From: Ralstonia sp. 25mfcol4.1
GTDB lineage: Bacteria; Pseudomonadota; Gammaproteobacteria; Burkholderiales; Burkholderiaceae
Length of the DNA: 64,000 nucleotides
Assembly (NCBI RefSeq): GCF_900104095.1
Contig: NZ_FNJO01000009.1
Coordinates: 186,001-250,000, forward strand
Direction: 5' to 3'
A program made the translations under genes and the position numbers. Below, piece after piece: positions 17,327 to 25,973 of this stretch (its first letter is position 1; each line of letters opens with the position of its first letter). Under the pieces are notes generated by a model. The model was not told the origin of the DNA. It did not search any database and worked only from the letters and a program-made list of their open reading frames with translations.

Positions 17327-20056
17327 TCACGCTCCTGTGTTGCCCGAGCGGTCCTCGAAGACCCAGCACTTGACGGTGTCAGGGCGCTTTGGGGCATGGG
17401 TATGCTCGGTGTTGAATCGCGCATTGATGGCGCTGTTGACCACCCGAAGATCGAGGAACTTGCGTGCCCGCGAGGTCTTGAGCACGCGCTTCAGTTCGGT
17501 CAGCGGGGGAAGGTTCAGGCGGCGGTCATTGGCCACCTGTTCAAAATGGCGCAGGCTGATGGCGATGACGCCACCGCCGCGAGCGTGGTTGAGCACCGCG
17601 TGATCGTCCTCGGCGGACTCAATGTGGTCGTACAGCTCCCAAAACTCCTGCACGAGCGGGTGATCGGCGCCGATGGCCTGCTGACGCTCCACTGCCATGC
17701 GCACGAGCTGCGCCTGGGCGGCGTCGCGATACGCGATAGGCAGTGGCATCACGGCCGGCAGGCAGTCGACCAGCGCCATGATTTGCGCGTGGTTTTTTAC
17801 CAAGCGCTGGTGCTTCACTTCTGGATGGGCCGCCAACTTCTCCTGGTAGAGCGGCATGCGCTCCGCGAACAACCTCAGGACCTCCTTCTCTTTGAGGATC
17901 GCTGACAGCAGGAAGCCCGACACGTCTTCGACGGCGGTCTGTTCCAGCGCCCGTGCAGCGGCGAAGGTGTCAGGACTCTGGCCAGAGCGGTCGAAGTACA
18001 GGTGGACGATCCGCTGCAGCACCGCCTCGCTCGCATTGACTTCGGCGTTCTGGCTGATGACCACGCTGCCACGGAAGGGCGGCTCGTACGTTTCGTTGCC
18101 GGCATTCTTGACACCGCGTGCCCGCGTGCTGCGGCCGTTGTAGGCGGTCTTCAGCTCGTTCCAGTCGAAGCCCTTCACCTTGGCGCCGTCTTCGCCACGG
18201 TCGCCTTCGATCAGCACGACCGGCAGGTTCGACACCTGCGCGAAGTTCCGCGCACGCGCCGCGAGCGACGACTTGGACGGATCGAAGCCTTCATAGTCGC
18301 GACGGCCGCACAGCTTCCACAGGAACTCGATCAGCGTGGATTTGCCCGCGCCCGGTTCACCCACGACTTCGAGGAATGGGAAGCTCTTCTGCTTGATGCC
18401 ATCGCCTTCGCGGATCTGTTCGGCGAACAAGCTGCCCAGCCAGAACGCGAGCGCCACGATGGCCTTGGCGCCAAACGCGCGCCACAGCAGCTCTACCCAG
18501 TCATAGGTCAGGCGCTTCAGGTCCGTGTTGATGGACAGGCCGGCCGATCCACCGATGGTCTTGATGGACAGGCGGCCGACATCGAAGAAGTCTTCATCAT
18601 TGAGCGAATAGAGCTTGCCGTCTTTGACCGCGACATCGGCATAGACATAGCACCCGTGTTCCTTCGAGTAGCCCACGTAATCGATGGTCTGCACGCTCTT
18701 GATGCGGTGCATCTGTTCCTTCAGATACGCATCGAGCTGGCCGTTGGAGCCGGTGTAGAAGGCGCCGGGCGCGACCGCGAGCAGGCGCTTCTTGAATTCG
18801 CCGGCCGAGGCGATCTGCGAGCTGGTGAAGGTGTTCTTCGCCGGCTCGGAATCGTGCGGGAAGGCCACGCGGAAGTAGTACCAGGCTTCGTCGGTCGCGG
18901 CGTTAGCCTGGTAGTACAGGACGCTCGGCAGGCAGGTCGCGATATTGGTGATGGTGCCCGCCTTGAGCATGGCTTCGTCGCGGATGTCGCCTTCATCCAT
19001 GTCGGGGTGCGCATGCCGCACCGCGTCCATTTCCTTTGTAAGCGCGTCCAGATCCACCTTGAACCAGTACAGCTTGCTGTCGAAGTCGAAAGCGAACTGG
19101 CTCATGCTGGTGCGTCCATAGATCAGGCGTGCCTTCTCGGCCGGCGTCGGCGCCGCGATCAGGTCGCCGAGGTAGCGGTATTCGCCCAGGTCGTGGTCAG
19201 TCAGCTTGCCGAGCTGGTGCAGGTCGTTCCAGTCGCGCTTCTTGGCGCCGACCTGTTTCGGTACGGCAATGGAGGCTTCCCAGCCTTCCTCGCGGCTACG
19301 CTTGAGCCATTGCTTGCCGTAACGGATGCCGGCCTTGTCTCCATCGAGCGCCCACACCAGCTTTGGCCGGTCCTTGCCGTTGGCGGCGCATTGCTCAGCC
19401 AGTCCGCGCAGCGCGAGGCCGGGATAGTTGTTGCAGGACATGGCCGATGCAGCGGCGATGCCGTGATGCAGGAGGGCGATGTTGTCGAAGATACCTTCAA
19501 CAATCCAAAGCTCCTGGACGTCGGTGAACGTGCTGCCGGGCGGCTGCCACCACATCCCACCGTAGCTACCATGAAAGGTGGCCTTGCGGTCGCCGAAGCG
19601 GTGCGCCTGGTCGATGATGCGTTCCCAATAGACGCCTGGTGCAAGCTGGAAGCGCACGGTGGCGCTGCCGATCTTGAGCTCGTGGCTGTAGTAGCTCTCC
19701 TGCGTGTACCAGTCGCGCACCACGGCGAGGTCAAAGCCTCTGGCGTCGCGCATGTAGGCATTCACTGACGCCTTCGGATCTTCCGGTGTCGGCTGGAACC
19801 GATCTGACCAGCTCTCGAAAAGATCCGGGTACAGATCCTTGATGTGCAGTTCGGCGCCGCAGTGGTTCAGGCGGTTGCAACGCACCACCCACGGGGCCTC
19901 GCCATAGGCCCACAGCGTTTTCTTGCCGCACGACGGGCAGACACCGTTCTCCAGCTTCTCGCCGCCGCGCTTCTCTTTGAACTGGTAGTCACGGAGCAAA
20001 CGGCTGGCCGCCTCTCGCAGGATTGCATCCGTGTTGTCGCTACGGGTTGGGTTCAT
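17327..20056 (-). CDS. Phage Toprim primase / AAA+ helicase-type replication protein
   Basis: 909-residue multidomain protein. A zinc-binding region near 40-70 (CPSCGKK and CNRLNHCG) precedes a Toprim-like region (LWIVEGIFDN near 200, ALDGDKAG near 250). A C-terminal P-loop ATPase carries Walker A EVVGEPGAGKST near 570 and a later VVLIEGDRG. These are the parts of a primase-helicase that would prime and unwind phage DNA. It takes the place of the P2 gpA rolling-circle initiator, which is not found. The ATG at 20056 is chosen over an upstream GTG at 20113. It heads the early operon towards attL. Confidence 0.85.
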   Translation of the reverse strand: MNPTRSDNTDAILREAASRLLRDYQFKEKRGGEKLENGVCPSCGKKTLWAYGEAPWVVRCNRLNHCGAELHIKDLYPDLFESWSDRFQPTPEDPKASVNAYMRDARGFDLAVVRDWYTQESYYSHELKIGSATVRFQLAPGVYWERIIDQAHRFGDRKATFHGSYGGMWWQPPGSTFTDVQELWIVEGIFDNIALLHHGIAAASAMSCNNYPGLALRGLAEQCAANGKDRPKLVWALDGDKAGIRYGKQWLKRSREEGWEASIAVPKQVGAKKRDWNDLHQLGKLTDHDLGEYRYLGDLIAAPTPAEKARLIYGRTSMSQFAFDFDSKLYWFKVDLDALTKEMDAVRHAHPDMDEGDIRDEAMLKAGTITNIATCLPSVLYYQANAATDEAWYYFRVAFPHDSEPAKNTFTSSQIASAGEFKKRLLAVAPGAFYTGSNGQLDAYLKEQMHRIKSVQTIDYVGYSKEHGCYVYADVAVKDGKLYSLNDEDFFDVGRLSIKTIGGSAGLSINTDLKRLTYDWVELLWRAFGAKAIVALAFWLGSLFAEQIREGDGIKQKSFPFLEVVGEPGAGKSTLIEFLWKLCGRRDYEGFDPSKSSLAARARNFAQVSNLPVVLIEGDRGEDGAKVKGFDWNELKTAYNGRSTRARGVKNAGNETYEPPFRGSVVISQNAEVNASEAVLQRIVHLYFDRSGQSPDTFAAARALEQTAVEDVSGFLLSAILKEKEVLRLFAERMPLYQEKLAAHPEVKHQRLVKNHAQIMALVDCLPAVMPLPIAYRDAAQAQLVRMAVERQQAIGADHPLVQEFWELYDHIESAEDDHAVLNHARGGGVIAISLRHFEQVANDRRLNLPPLTELKRVLKTSRARKFLDLRVVNSAINARFNTEHTHAPKRPDTVKCWVFEDRSGNTGA

Positions 20057-20141
20057 GAATCTTCTGGCAAAAGGAATCCCGCACGCCCCGCAAACGGGGC
20101 GCGTCGGTGTCAATCAGCAGGGGTAGGGGAGAGACCCTAGA

Positions 20142-20390
20142 TCAGGTCTTCAGCAAGTCCAGCTGCCTGTCGTCAATGACGGCGGCACGCTGGCGGGCGA
20201 CCGGCAGATATGCCTGGGGGTTCGGCTTCATGCTCGGCGCGATGGTCGTGATGACAGACGTGATGGCCTTGCAGGTATAGGCGCAGTCAACGTTGGGGCA
20301 TTGCCAGTAGCTTTCTTTCGAGAGCAGCGACACCACGCGGCTGGTGCGGATCTTCATGCGCGATTCGCAATGTGGGCAGGTCAGTTTCAC
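20142..20390 (-). CDS. ogr: Ogr/Delta-family late transcription activator
   Basis: 82-residue zinc-finger activator that recruits RNA polymerase to phage late promoters. The four Cys ligands follow the Ogr pattern: CPHC at residues 4-7 and CPNVDC at about 31-36, with the family sequence RTSR between. GTG start at 20390, overlapping the stop of the next gene. Its predicted targets are seen in this prophage as dyads upstream of FI, V and O/P. In P2 the gene lies beyond D near attP; here it sits next to the primase gene. Confidence 0.88.
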   Translation of the reverse strand: MKLTCPHCESRMKIRTSRVVSLLSKESYWQCPNVDCAYTCKAITSVITTIAPSMKPNPQAYLPVARQRAAVIDDRQLDLLKT

Positions 20391-20581
20391 AGCGATTTCC
20401 CCGGAGGTACAACCAAGTTAAAAGCACGGCGTTTGCCCGTCATGCGCTCTGCGGTGCGCCGGATCCGGGCCTTGGCTAGCCATTCAGCGGCCTGTTCTAT
20501 CGTTGCCAGACCTTGCTGCTGGCGCACGTCTTCCAGCACTGCCTCTATTTGCTCGGTCAGTTGGATTTCGATGTCCGGCAT
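20387..20581 (-). CDS. Small hypothetical phage protein
   Basis: 64 residues, helical with a basic C-terminal half (LAKARIRRTAERMTGKRRAFN). It overlaps the Ogr start by 4 bases (GTGA), so it is part of the same early unit. The N-terminal half resembles small phage regulators, but no family is recognised. Confidence 0.6.
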   Translation of the reverse strand: MPDIEIQLTEQIEAVLEDVRQQQGLATIEQAAEWLAKARIRRTAERMTGKRRAFNLVVPPGKSL

Positions 20582-20609
20582 CTTCTCGGCAGCTCAAAAG
20601 TAACTTTGT

Positions 20610-20801
20610 TCAGGCGCTACGCGCCTCTACATTCGAACCCAGCGCCAGAACCTCTTCGGCTTCGCGGAAGATGATCTGACGCAGCAGGGTGGCGGGCTGC
20701 TCGCCCTGGTAGTTGGCCAGAGCGGTGATCAGGTCGAACTCGTAGTCGTTGAAGCGGAGCACCACGCGGTTGTCGCGCACTCGTTTCGGATCGGGATACA
20801 T
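20610..20801 (-). CDS. Ribbon-helix-helix-like small protein
   Basis: 63 residues. RVVLRFNDYEFDLITALANYQGEQPATLLRQII is consistent with a beta strand followed by two helices, the CopG/Arc-type DNA-binding fold; the strand lies at about 12-17 and the helices at 19-45. One of two such genes between the repressor and ogr. It could act like Cox/Apl in early control. Confidence 0.65.
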   Translation of the reverse strand: MYPDPKRVRDNRVVLRFNDYEFDLITALANYQGEQPATLLRQIIFREAEEVLALGSNVEARSA

Positions 20802-20836
20802 ACTGTCCTCGATTGAAATGTGAATGGTGACGACGC

Positions 20837-21031
20837 TCAGAGCGAGCGGCTTTCGTAGACGGCAAGGCCCTCAAGCAGCACCAGACGGGCCAGGCTCGAC
20901 ACGGAACGGTTCTCCTTGACGGCGAGCCGCTCCAGCTTCTGCCGCTCTGCGGGGAGCAGGCGAACGCATACCGGCTTGTCGCTGAGCACGCCGCGAGGGG
21001 AACGGGTCCGGGGCGTTTTGGCTTGGGTCAT
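20837..21031 (-). CDS. Ribbon-helix-helix-like regulator, first gene of the early operon
   Basis: 64 residues: basic N-terminus, then VCVRLLPAERQKLERLA and a second helix VSSLARLVLLEGL, a ribbon-helix-helix pattern. It is the first gene transcribed leftward from the strong promoter at 21070-21097, facing the repressor gene. That is the place of cox/apl in P2-like phages, so control of the lysis-lysogeny choice and of excision is a reasonable guess from position only. Confidence 0.7.
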   Translation of the reverse strand: MTQAKTPRTRSPRGVLSDKPVCVRLLPAERQKLERLAVKENRSVSSLARLVLLEGLAVYESRSL

Positions 21032-21069
21032 GGCGGATATACTTGTGTGAGTTAGCGTTGCACAACGGC

Positions 21070-21097
21070 ATTATTGCAGAAATCTGCAATGTGTCAA
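21070..21097 (-). promoter_or_regulatory. Early promoter
   Basis: On the minus strand TTGACA (21097-21092) and AATAAT (21075-21070) with a 16-bp spacer that is almost wholly operator O1. A repressor bound at O1 would directly block this promoter, so this is the likely lytic early promoter. Confidence 0.75.
21073..21090. promoter_or_regulatory. Operator O1
   Basis: ATTGCAGA-AA-TCTGCAAT: perfect 8-bp inverted arms around AA. It lies between the -35 and -10 hexamers of the early promoter and 25 bp before the repressor ATG. Confidence 0.75.
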
Positions 21098-21103
21098 TAA
21101 CAC

Positions 21104-21121
21104 TTAGCAGAAATATGCAAA
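21104..21121. promoter_or_regulatory. Operator O2, overlapping the repressor start
   Basis: TTAGCAGA-AA-TATGCAAA matches O1 at 6 of 8 positions in each arm and is spaced 31 bp from it (about three helical turns). It covers the ATG of the repressor gene at 21115, consistent with autoregulation. Confidence 0.6.
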
Positions 21122-21555
21122 TCCACACTCGTTTGGTGGAGGAACGCGAGCGCCTTGGTCTCACGCAAACGGAGATGGCCAAACAGGGTGGCGTGGCGTT
21201 CCGCACCTACTGCGACTACGAATCAGGAAAGAGCGAGCCGCGCGCGTCGTTCTTTGCTGAGGCATCGCTGCATGGGCTCGATGTGCAATTTGTGGTGACG
21301 GGGCGGCGTTCGGGCGGCGCAATGAAGCCTGATGAAGAAATGGTGCTCGCCGGTTATCGCAAGCTCGATGAACGGGGACGAGCTGGCGTGCTGGCATTGA
21401 TTGGCGGCATGCAGCCAGTGGCCGAGACGAACCACCGCACGGAAATGGTTTTCAAGGGGGCTGTCGGTAGCGTCAACCAGGGCGACTATCATCAGAATGA
21501 AGCCCTGACGGTCAAGGTTGGCCGTAAGCCGAAGCGCAAGACCACGTCGGAGTGA
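21115..21555 (+). CDS. XRE-family phage repressor (CI-like)
   Basis: 146 residues. An N-terminal helix-turn-helix (about 5-60: RERLGLTQTEMAKQGGVAFRTYCDYESG) is of the Cro/CI type. The C-terminal half lacks the LexA/CI autoprotease signature, so the protein is not expected to self-cleave with RecA. A short glycine-containing strand motif near residue 115 (FKGAVGSVNQGDYHQNEALTV is 21 residues long, at about 113-133) resembles one at the N-terminus of the next gene. The ATG at 21115 sits inside operator O2, with no strong ribosome-binding site. It faces the early operon across two operators. Confidence 0.82.
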   Translation: MQIHTRLVEERERLGLTQTEMAKQGGVAFRTYCDYESGKSEPRASFFAEASLHGLDVQFVVTGRRSGGAMKPDEEMVLAGYRKLDERGRAGVLALIGGMQPVAETNHRTEMVFKGAVGSVNQGDYHQNEALTVKVGRKPKRKTTSE

Positions 21556-21704
21556 ATCAGCTAGCGGCGGCGCAATACCCCTCACGTGGCACTTACAGCC
21601 GGACTTCCCTGCCGTTGAATATGGCTCTCTATCGCAATAACCAGAGGACGACGGTGGTGTAGAGGCACGCAAAACCGATCCCGCGCGACCGTCTCACAAC
21701 GAGC

Positions 21705-22226
21705 ATGGAAACGCGTTTCAAGTTCGACGGGGAAGTCGGTCAGGTCTTTAGTGGAAGCGCCACCTTCACAGCGCCACAAACGTTTCACCAGGTCAACAAC
21801 GTGACACTGAACACGCAAGTAGCGGAGCAGCAGTTGTCGATGCGCGAGCGAGCATGTTTTGCCCGGAGGGTGGAGGATGTAGCGGCAGCAGAAGGCATCA
21901 AGCCGGACGCGGTGTATCGCATCCTTCTTGAGGACTACGGTGGCGCGACACCTGGCATCAAACGGTGGCTGACACGAACGGGCCGTTGGGCGCTATTGGT
22001 TTCGGTGGCCGTCGCTGCCGTCGTCGTTATGATGGCCACCGGCGCGCCTTCTCACGCTCCAGCTTTGCACTGCCGCTGGGAGGGCAAGGATTTCTCAGTA
22101 GGCGCAGTGTCGAATATGGGCACCCGTGATGTGTATGAATGCGTCTACGATCTCAGCGCCCATGCCTACCCCTACTGGGCTCCAGCGCGCAATCTGGACG
22201 ACCAGGTCTCTAGCCAGCAAGGCTAA
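21705..22226 (+). CDS. Single-pass membrane protein, lysogenic region
   Basis: 173 residues, no known family. An N-terminal beta-like segment (about 5-40, FDGEVGQVFSGS...), a helical section (about 45-80), a transmembrane helix near 93-112 (WALLVSVAVAAVVVMMATGA), and a C-terminal domain with two Cys (about 122-165) probably in the periplasm. It follows the repressor by 149 bp on the same strand, so it may be expressed in the lysogen. The N-terminal motif echoes the tail of the repressor. Superinfection exclusion is a possible role, but this is inference from position. Confidence 0.6.
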   Translation: METRFKFDGEVGQVFSGSATFTAPQTFHQVNNVTLNTQVAEQQLSMRERACFARRVEDVAAAEGIKPDAVYRILLEDYGGATPGIKRWLTRTGRWALLVSVAVAAVVVMMATGAPSHAPALHCRWEGKDFSVGAVSNMGTRDVYECVYDLSAHAYPYWAPARNLDDQVSSQQG

Positions 22227-22403
22227 TGCCCCGACTACGTGACGTATTTGCCCTGAAAGCCATGGGGAAGTCCATCTCCGATCCAGCACGAGACTTTCCA
22301 GTAATAGTTAACCCCTCGCACGGCAACGCGCTTATCATCTGCGGCCAATGTAAAAGTATCATCCGGGGCCTACCGGATGGCAATCAGCATAAGAAGAACG
22401 ACC

Positions 22404-24779
22404 ATGCGCATTTTTCTGATTTGCATATCTTTGTGTTTAGTTCTTTTTGCTCAGCGTGCATCTTCCACTCCGTCAACAGCGCAGGACGATATTCGACAAG
22501 CAAGCGAGCAAATCCGTGCGCTGGACAAGGAACTCGGCACCTTCAAGGCGGTGACTGAGAGTCGGCTCGACGCGCAGGACAAGCGCATCAACGATCTAGG
22601 CATTTCGACAGCGCAGCAAGCAAATTACATGGGCGCGATTTCAAATCTATCCACGTTAGTCGGACTTGGAATCACGATCATTACGTTCTTTGCCGGTTTC
22701 GCTGCTTACATGGGTGCAAAAAATCGCGCCATAAGCGAAGCTCAAGAAGCGGCTCAGCAATGGCTTAAGGATCACAGTGACCGACTGCAAAAGCAGATTC
22801 GGGACCTACAAGCGGAGGCAGATTCGCTGGGATCGCAACTCTTGCTGCTCCGAAAGCAGGCGGGCGATGCAGCAATGGAAATTGACTTGCGAAAGGCGGA
22901 GATAAACGATCACGCCGAGAAGACGCGTCAGGTTCTTGATCAGGCTGTCCAGAAAGCCCTCTCAAGACCAGAAGGTGAAGCGCAGGCTTCGGAACCGTTG
23001 GCCGACCCAGAGGCCATTCACATTGCTCAAGAAACCAGCCAGGCACTAGAAGCGAAGCCGGAGAGTAAGTTTACATCTGACGACCATTTTGCGAGAGGTC
23101 TGAATGAATACGCCGCCGGTCGGATGGATTCCGCGCTGCTGAGTTTTGACAAGGCCTTAGCACATGCAGAAAAAGAGCTGGTCTCGCCGGAAAGGCTTGC
23201 CCTGCTCATGTTCGTTCGCGCAAATATCCTCGGGGAAATGGGACGCCCCGAGGATGAAATCGCGATCTATGACGAGATCGACCGGCACTACAGTCAGGAT
23301 GGCAGTGCTGCGGTACGCGAACAGGTCGCAAAGGCCCTCTTCAACAAGGGCGTCAAACTCGGCCAACTTGGACGCAGCGAGGAGGCGATTGCCGTCTATG
23401 ACGACATCGACAGGCGCTACGGACAGGACGAAAGTGCCGCGCTGCGCGGTCAGGTAGTCAGGGCGCTTATCAACAAGGGCATCCGGTCAGGCGTGCTTGG
23501 TCGTAGCGAGGATGCAGTCGCGATCTATGATGAGATCGATCGGCGTTACGGACAGGATGCGAGTACCCCGATCCGCGAAGAGGTTGCGAGGGCGCTCGTC
23601 AACAAAGGATACCGGTTAGGTGTGCTTGGTCGCAGCGAGGATGAAGTCGCCGTCTATGACGAGATTGACCGACGCTACGGGCAGGATGGGAGTGCTGCTC
23701 TACGCGAAGAGGTCGCCAAGGCTCTCCTCAACAAGGGCATCACGCTTAGCCAACTCGGTCGCAGCGAGGACGCGATTGCCGTATATGACGAGATCGACCG
23801 GCGCTACGGTCGGGATGACAGTGCTGCGCTACGCGATCAGGTCGCCAGGGCGCTCGTCAACAAGGGCGTCCGGACAGGCGCGCTTGGTCGTAGCGAGGAG
23901 GCGATCGCCATTTATGATGAGATCGACCGCCGCTACGGACAAGATGCAAGTACCCCGTTGCGCGAACAGGTTGCCAGAGCGCTCGTCAACAAGGGATTCC
24001 GGTTAGGAAGGCTTGATCGCGGTGAGGATGAAATCGCCGTCTATGACGAGATCGACAGACGCTACGGTCAGGATGAGTATGCTGAGCTACGCGAACAGGT
24101 CGCGAGGGCACTCCTCAACAAAGGATACCGCTTAGGCATGCTTGGTCGCAGCGAAGGTGAAATCGCCATTTATGACGAGATCGACCGGCGCTACGGTCAG
24201 GATGACAGTGCCGCGGTACGCGAACAGGTCGCCAAGGCCCTCGTCAACAAGGGGATCACACTTGGCCAAGCTGGCCGCAGCGAGGACGCCATAGCCGTCT
24301 ATGATGAGATTGACCGGCGCTATGGGCGAGATGCGAGCGCCACGATGCGCGAACACGTCAGCAGAGCGCTCATCAACAAGGGATACCGGTTAGGCGTGCT
24401 TGGTCGCAACGACGATGAAATCGCTGTCTATGACGAGATCGACCGGCGCTATGGACAAGATGGGGATTCTCGGGTGCGCGATCAGGTCGCCAGGGCGCTC
24501 GTCAACAAGGGAATCACGCTTCGCCAGGTAGCGCGCGATGAAGATTCAATTGCAGTCTTTGACGAAATCGACCGGCGCTATGGACAAGATACTACTGTAC
24601 GCGAACAAGTCGCTAGGGCGCTCGTCCAAAAGGGAACCACGCTACACCGGCTCGGGCGTAGCGGCGATGCCATTGCTGTCTTTGACGACGTGAGCCTTCG
24701 CTACGGACAGGATACAAGTCCCTCAGTGCGAGAGCAGGTCGCCAAGGCGGCCGAAAAAAGGGCCGAAGCGCTCGGTTAG
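22404..24779 (+). CDS. Membrane-anchored TPR-repeat protein, lysogenic region
   Basis: 791 residues. A hydrophobic N-terminal signal segment (about 1-20), a coiled-coil section (about 28-70), a transmembrane helix (about 80-105), a second coiled coil (about 115-185), then twelve tandem 43-residue TPR-like repeats from about residue 281 to the end. The repeat pattern begins R-S-E-D and contains AVYDEIDRRYGQD and ALVNKG. The copies are well conserved, indicating recent amplification. The ATG at 22404 preserves the signal segment. It lies in the plus-strand lysogenic block between repressor and tail genes, outside the P2 core, so it is a cargo gene. Function unknown; defence or signalling are candidates. 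Confidence 0.85.
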   Translation: MRIFLICISLCLVLFAQRASSTPSTAQDDIRQASEQIRALDKELGTFKAVTESRLDAQDKRINDLGISTAQQANYMGAISNLSTLVGLGITIITFFAGFAAYMGAKNRAISEAQEAAQQWLKDHSDRLQKQIRDLQAEADSLGSQLLLLRKQAGDAAMEIDLRKAEINDHAEKTRQVLDQAVQKALSRPEGEAQASEPLADPEAIHIAQETSQALEAKPESKFTSDDHFARGLNEYAAGRMDSALLSFDKALAHAEKELVSPERLALLMFVRANILGEMGRPEDEIAIYDEIDRHYSQDGSAAVREQVAKALFNKGVKLGQLGRSEEAIAVYDDIDRRYGQDESAALRGQVVRALINKGIRSGVLGRSEDAVAIYDEIDRRYGQDASTPIREEVARALVNKGYRLGVLGRSEDEVAVYDEIDRRYGQDGSAALREEVAKALLNKGITLSQLGRSEDAIAVYDEIDRRYGRDDSAALRDQVARALVNKGVRTGALGRSEEAIAIYDEIDRRYGQDASTPLREQVARALVNKGFRLGRLDRGEDEIAVYDEIDRRYGQDEYAELREQVARALLNKGYRLGMLGRSEGEIAIYDEIDRRYGQDDSAAVREQVAKALVNKGITLGQAGRSEDAIAVYDEIDRRYGRDASATMREHVSRALINKGYRLGVLGRNDDEIAVYDEIDRRYGQDGDSRVRDQVARALVNKGITLRQVARDEDSIAVFDEIDRRYGQDTTVREQVARALVQKGTTLHRLGRSGDAIAVFDDVSLRYGQDTSPSVREQVAKAAEKRAEALG
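23244..24776 (+). repeat. Tandem 129-bp repeats inside the TPR gene
   Basis: Twelve head-to-tail units of 129 bp (the eleventh is 6 bp shorter, the last truncated). Conserved blocks such as GACGAGATCGACCGGCGCTA recur in most units. Coding frame is preserved throughout. Confidence 0.9.
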
Positions 24780-24852
24780 GGCAGGCCTGGCTAGGTTACT
24801 CGCGCGCAGTTCTCCCCACTAGAAGCGAAGATCCTTGAAACCCATGGACTAG

Positions 24853-25968
24853 TCAGGCAGGCTCGACCTCCAGCTCCAGCGTCGTGGTGTAGCCGTGGTC
24901 CGATAGGTTGTGCGTGACGCGGGTGATGATCCAGCGCGTACTGTCGATCTGCGGCTTCCACCCTCGCACCACAGCGGGCAGTTCGGGAAACAGTTCCGGC
25001 CGGCCGCGTGCGAGCGTCATTCGGAACGATGCAACGCCACGCTGGATACGCTGCCATTCGGCACGCGCCGCGCGCTCGGCGTTGGTCTTCGACGCATAAG
25101 TGTGGCGCAACACCTTCACGTTGTCCGGGTTGGGGTTGGCCATCACATCAGCCACCGTCTTCTTCTGCCCCTTCTTGCGCTTCTTCGTCGGCGCCGGCTT
25201 GGTGACTACCTTCACCGCGTTAGACGCGTCGATCACCACCTCGCCCTTCACCGCGCGCCGCGCGTCCTGGTAATACGCCTTCACGCCGTTGTAATTCTCC
25301 CGGTCGGCGATCAGAAAGCTGTGGGTGTCGCCGCTGGCCCGCGTGAGTTCAACCGTAGGCAGCTTGATTCCGGTGGCGCTCTTGGCATCCCCCGTCTTGA
25401 TGAACAGCAGCTTCCCGGCCTTCACCGTGGCGATGGCGTCGTGGTCCTTCGCCAGGCGCGTCAGGAAGTTGGCGTCCGATTCGCCGGTCTGGTCGATGTG
25501 GTCGATGACAAGTCCGAGCAGCGTGGGCGCAACCACGGACGCCAGCGCGTTCATGGCCGCGATGCCGCCGACGATGGCGCCGATGGTCTGGCCCCGGAAC
25601 GAGCGTTCCTTGCGGGTGGTCATGCCGCCAGACAGGTCGACGCTGCGAGCACGGATGGTCAGGCGGTCAGGGGGTCCCGAGTGCTCCAGCTCGTCCACCT
25701 TGTACTGGCCCTTGTCGACCACGCCTGTGTCCGCCCAGCCGATCCCGAGCGACAGCATGGTGCCCTTGTCAGGCAGAGCAAGCATGCCGTCCGCATCGTC
25801 CAGCTCGATATCGAGCTGGTCGGCTTCGAAGCCGCGGTTGTCGGTGAGGGTCAGCGAAATGAGCCGGCCCGCAAAGCGGTTGGTGATGTCCTTGGGGCCT
25901 TGACGCAGGCGATACACCGGCACCGCGGCCTTGCTGACGATGGACTCCAATGCGGTGGATAGTTCCAT
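24853..25968 (-). CDS. D: Phage late control / tail protein gpD
   Basis: 371-residue homologue of P2 gpD, a baseplate hub component related to T4 gp27 and needed for tail assembly. It is recognised from the start (PVYRLRQGPKDIT), the DNRGFEADQLDIELDD block near residue 43 and the C-terminal THNLSDHGYTTTLELE. Order D-U-T is as in P2. Last gene of the FI operon on this strand. A lysine-rich insertion near 255-270 (PTKKRKKGQKK) is unusual. Confidence 0.92.
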   Translation of the reverse strand: MELSTALESIVSKAAVPVYRLRQGPKDITNRFAGRLISLTLTDNRGFEADQLDIELDDADGMLALPDKGTMLSLGIGWADTGVVDKGQYKVDELEHSGPPDRLTIRARSVDLSGGMTTRKERSFRGQTIGAIVGGIAAMNALASVVAPTLLGLVIDHIDQTGESDANFLTRLAKDHDAIATVKAGKLLFIKTGDAKSATGIKLPTVELTRASGDTHSFLIADRENYNGVKAYYQDARRAVKGEVVIDASNAVKVVTKPAPTKKRKKGQKKTVADVMANPNPDNVKVLRHTYASKTNAERAARAEWQRIQRGVASFRMTLARGRPELFPELPAVVRGWKPQIDSTRWIITRVTHNLSDHGYTTTLELEVEPA

Positions 25969-25973
25969 GACGT

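Noticed and set aside
18002..19768. 588-codon plus-strand frame inside the primase-helicase gene
   Set aside because: Antisense shadow; the minus frame has Toprim-like and Walker motifs.
23244..24776. CRISPR-like array
   Set aside because: Regular 129-bp units, but continuous in a coding frame with no spacers; they are TPR repeats.
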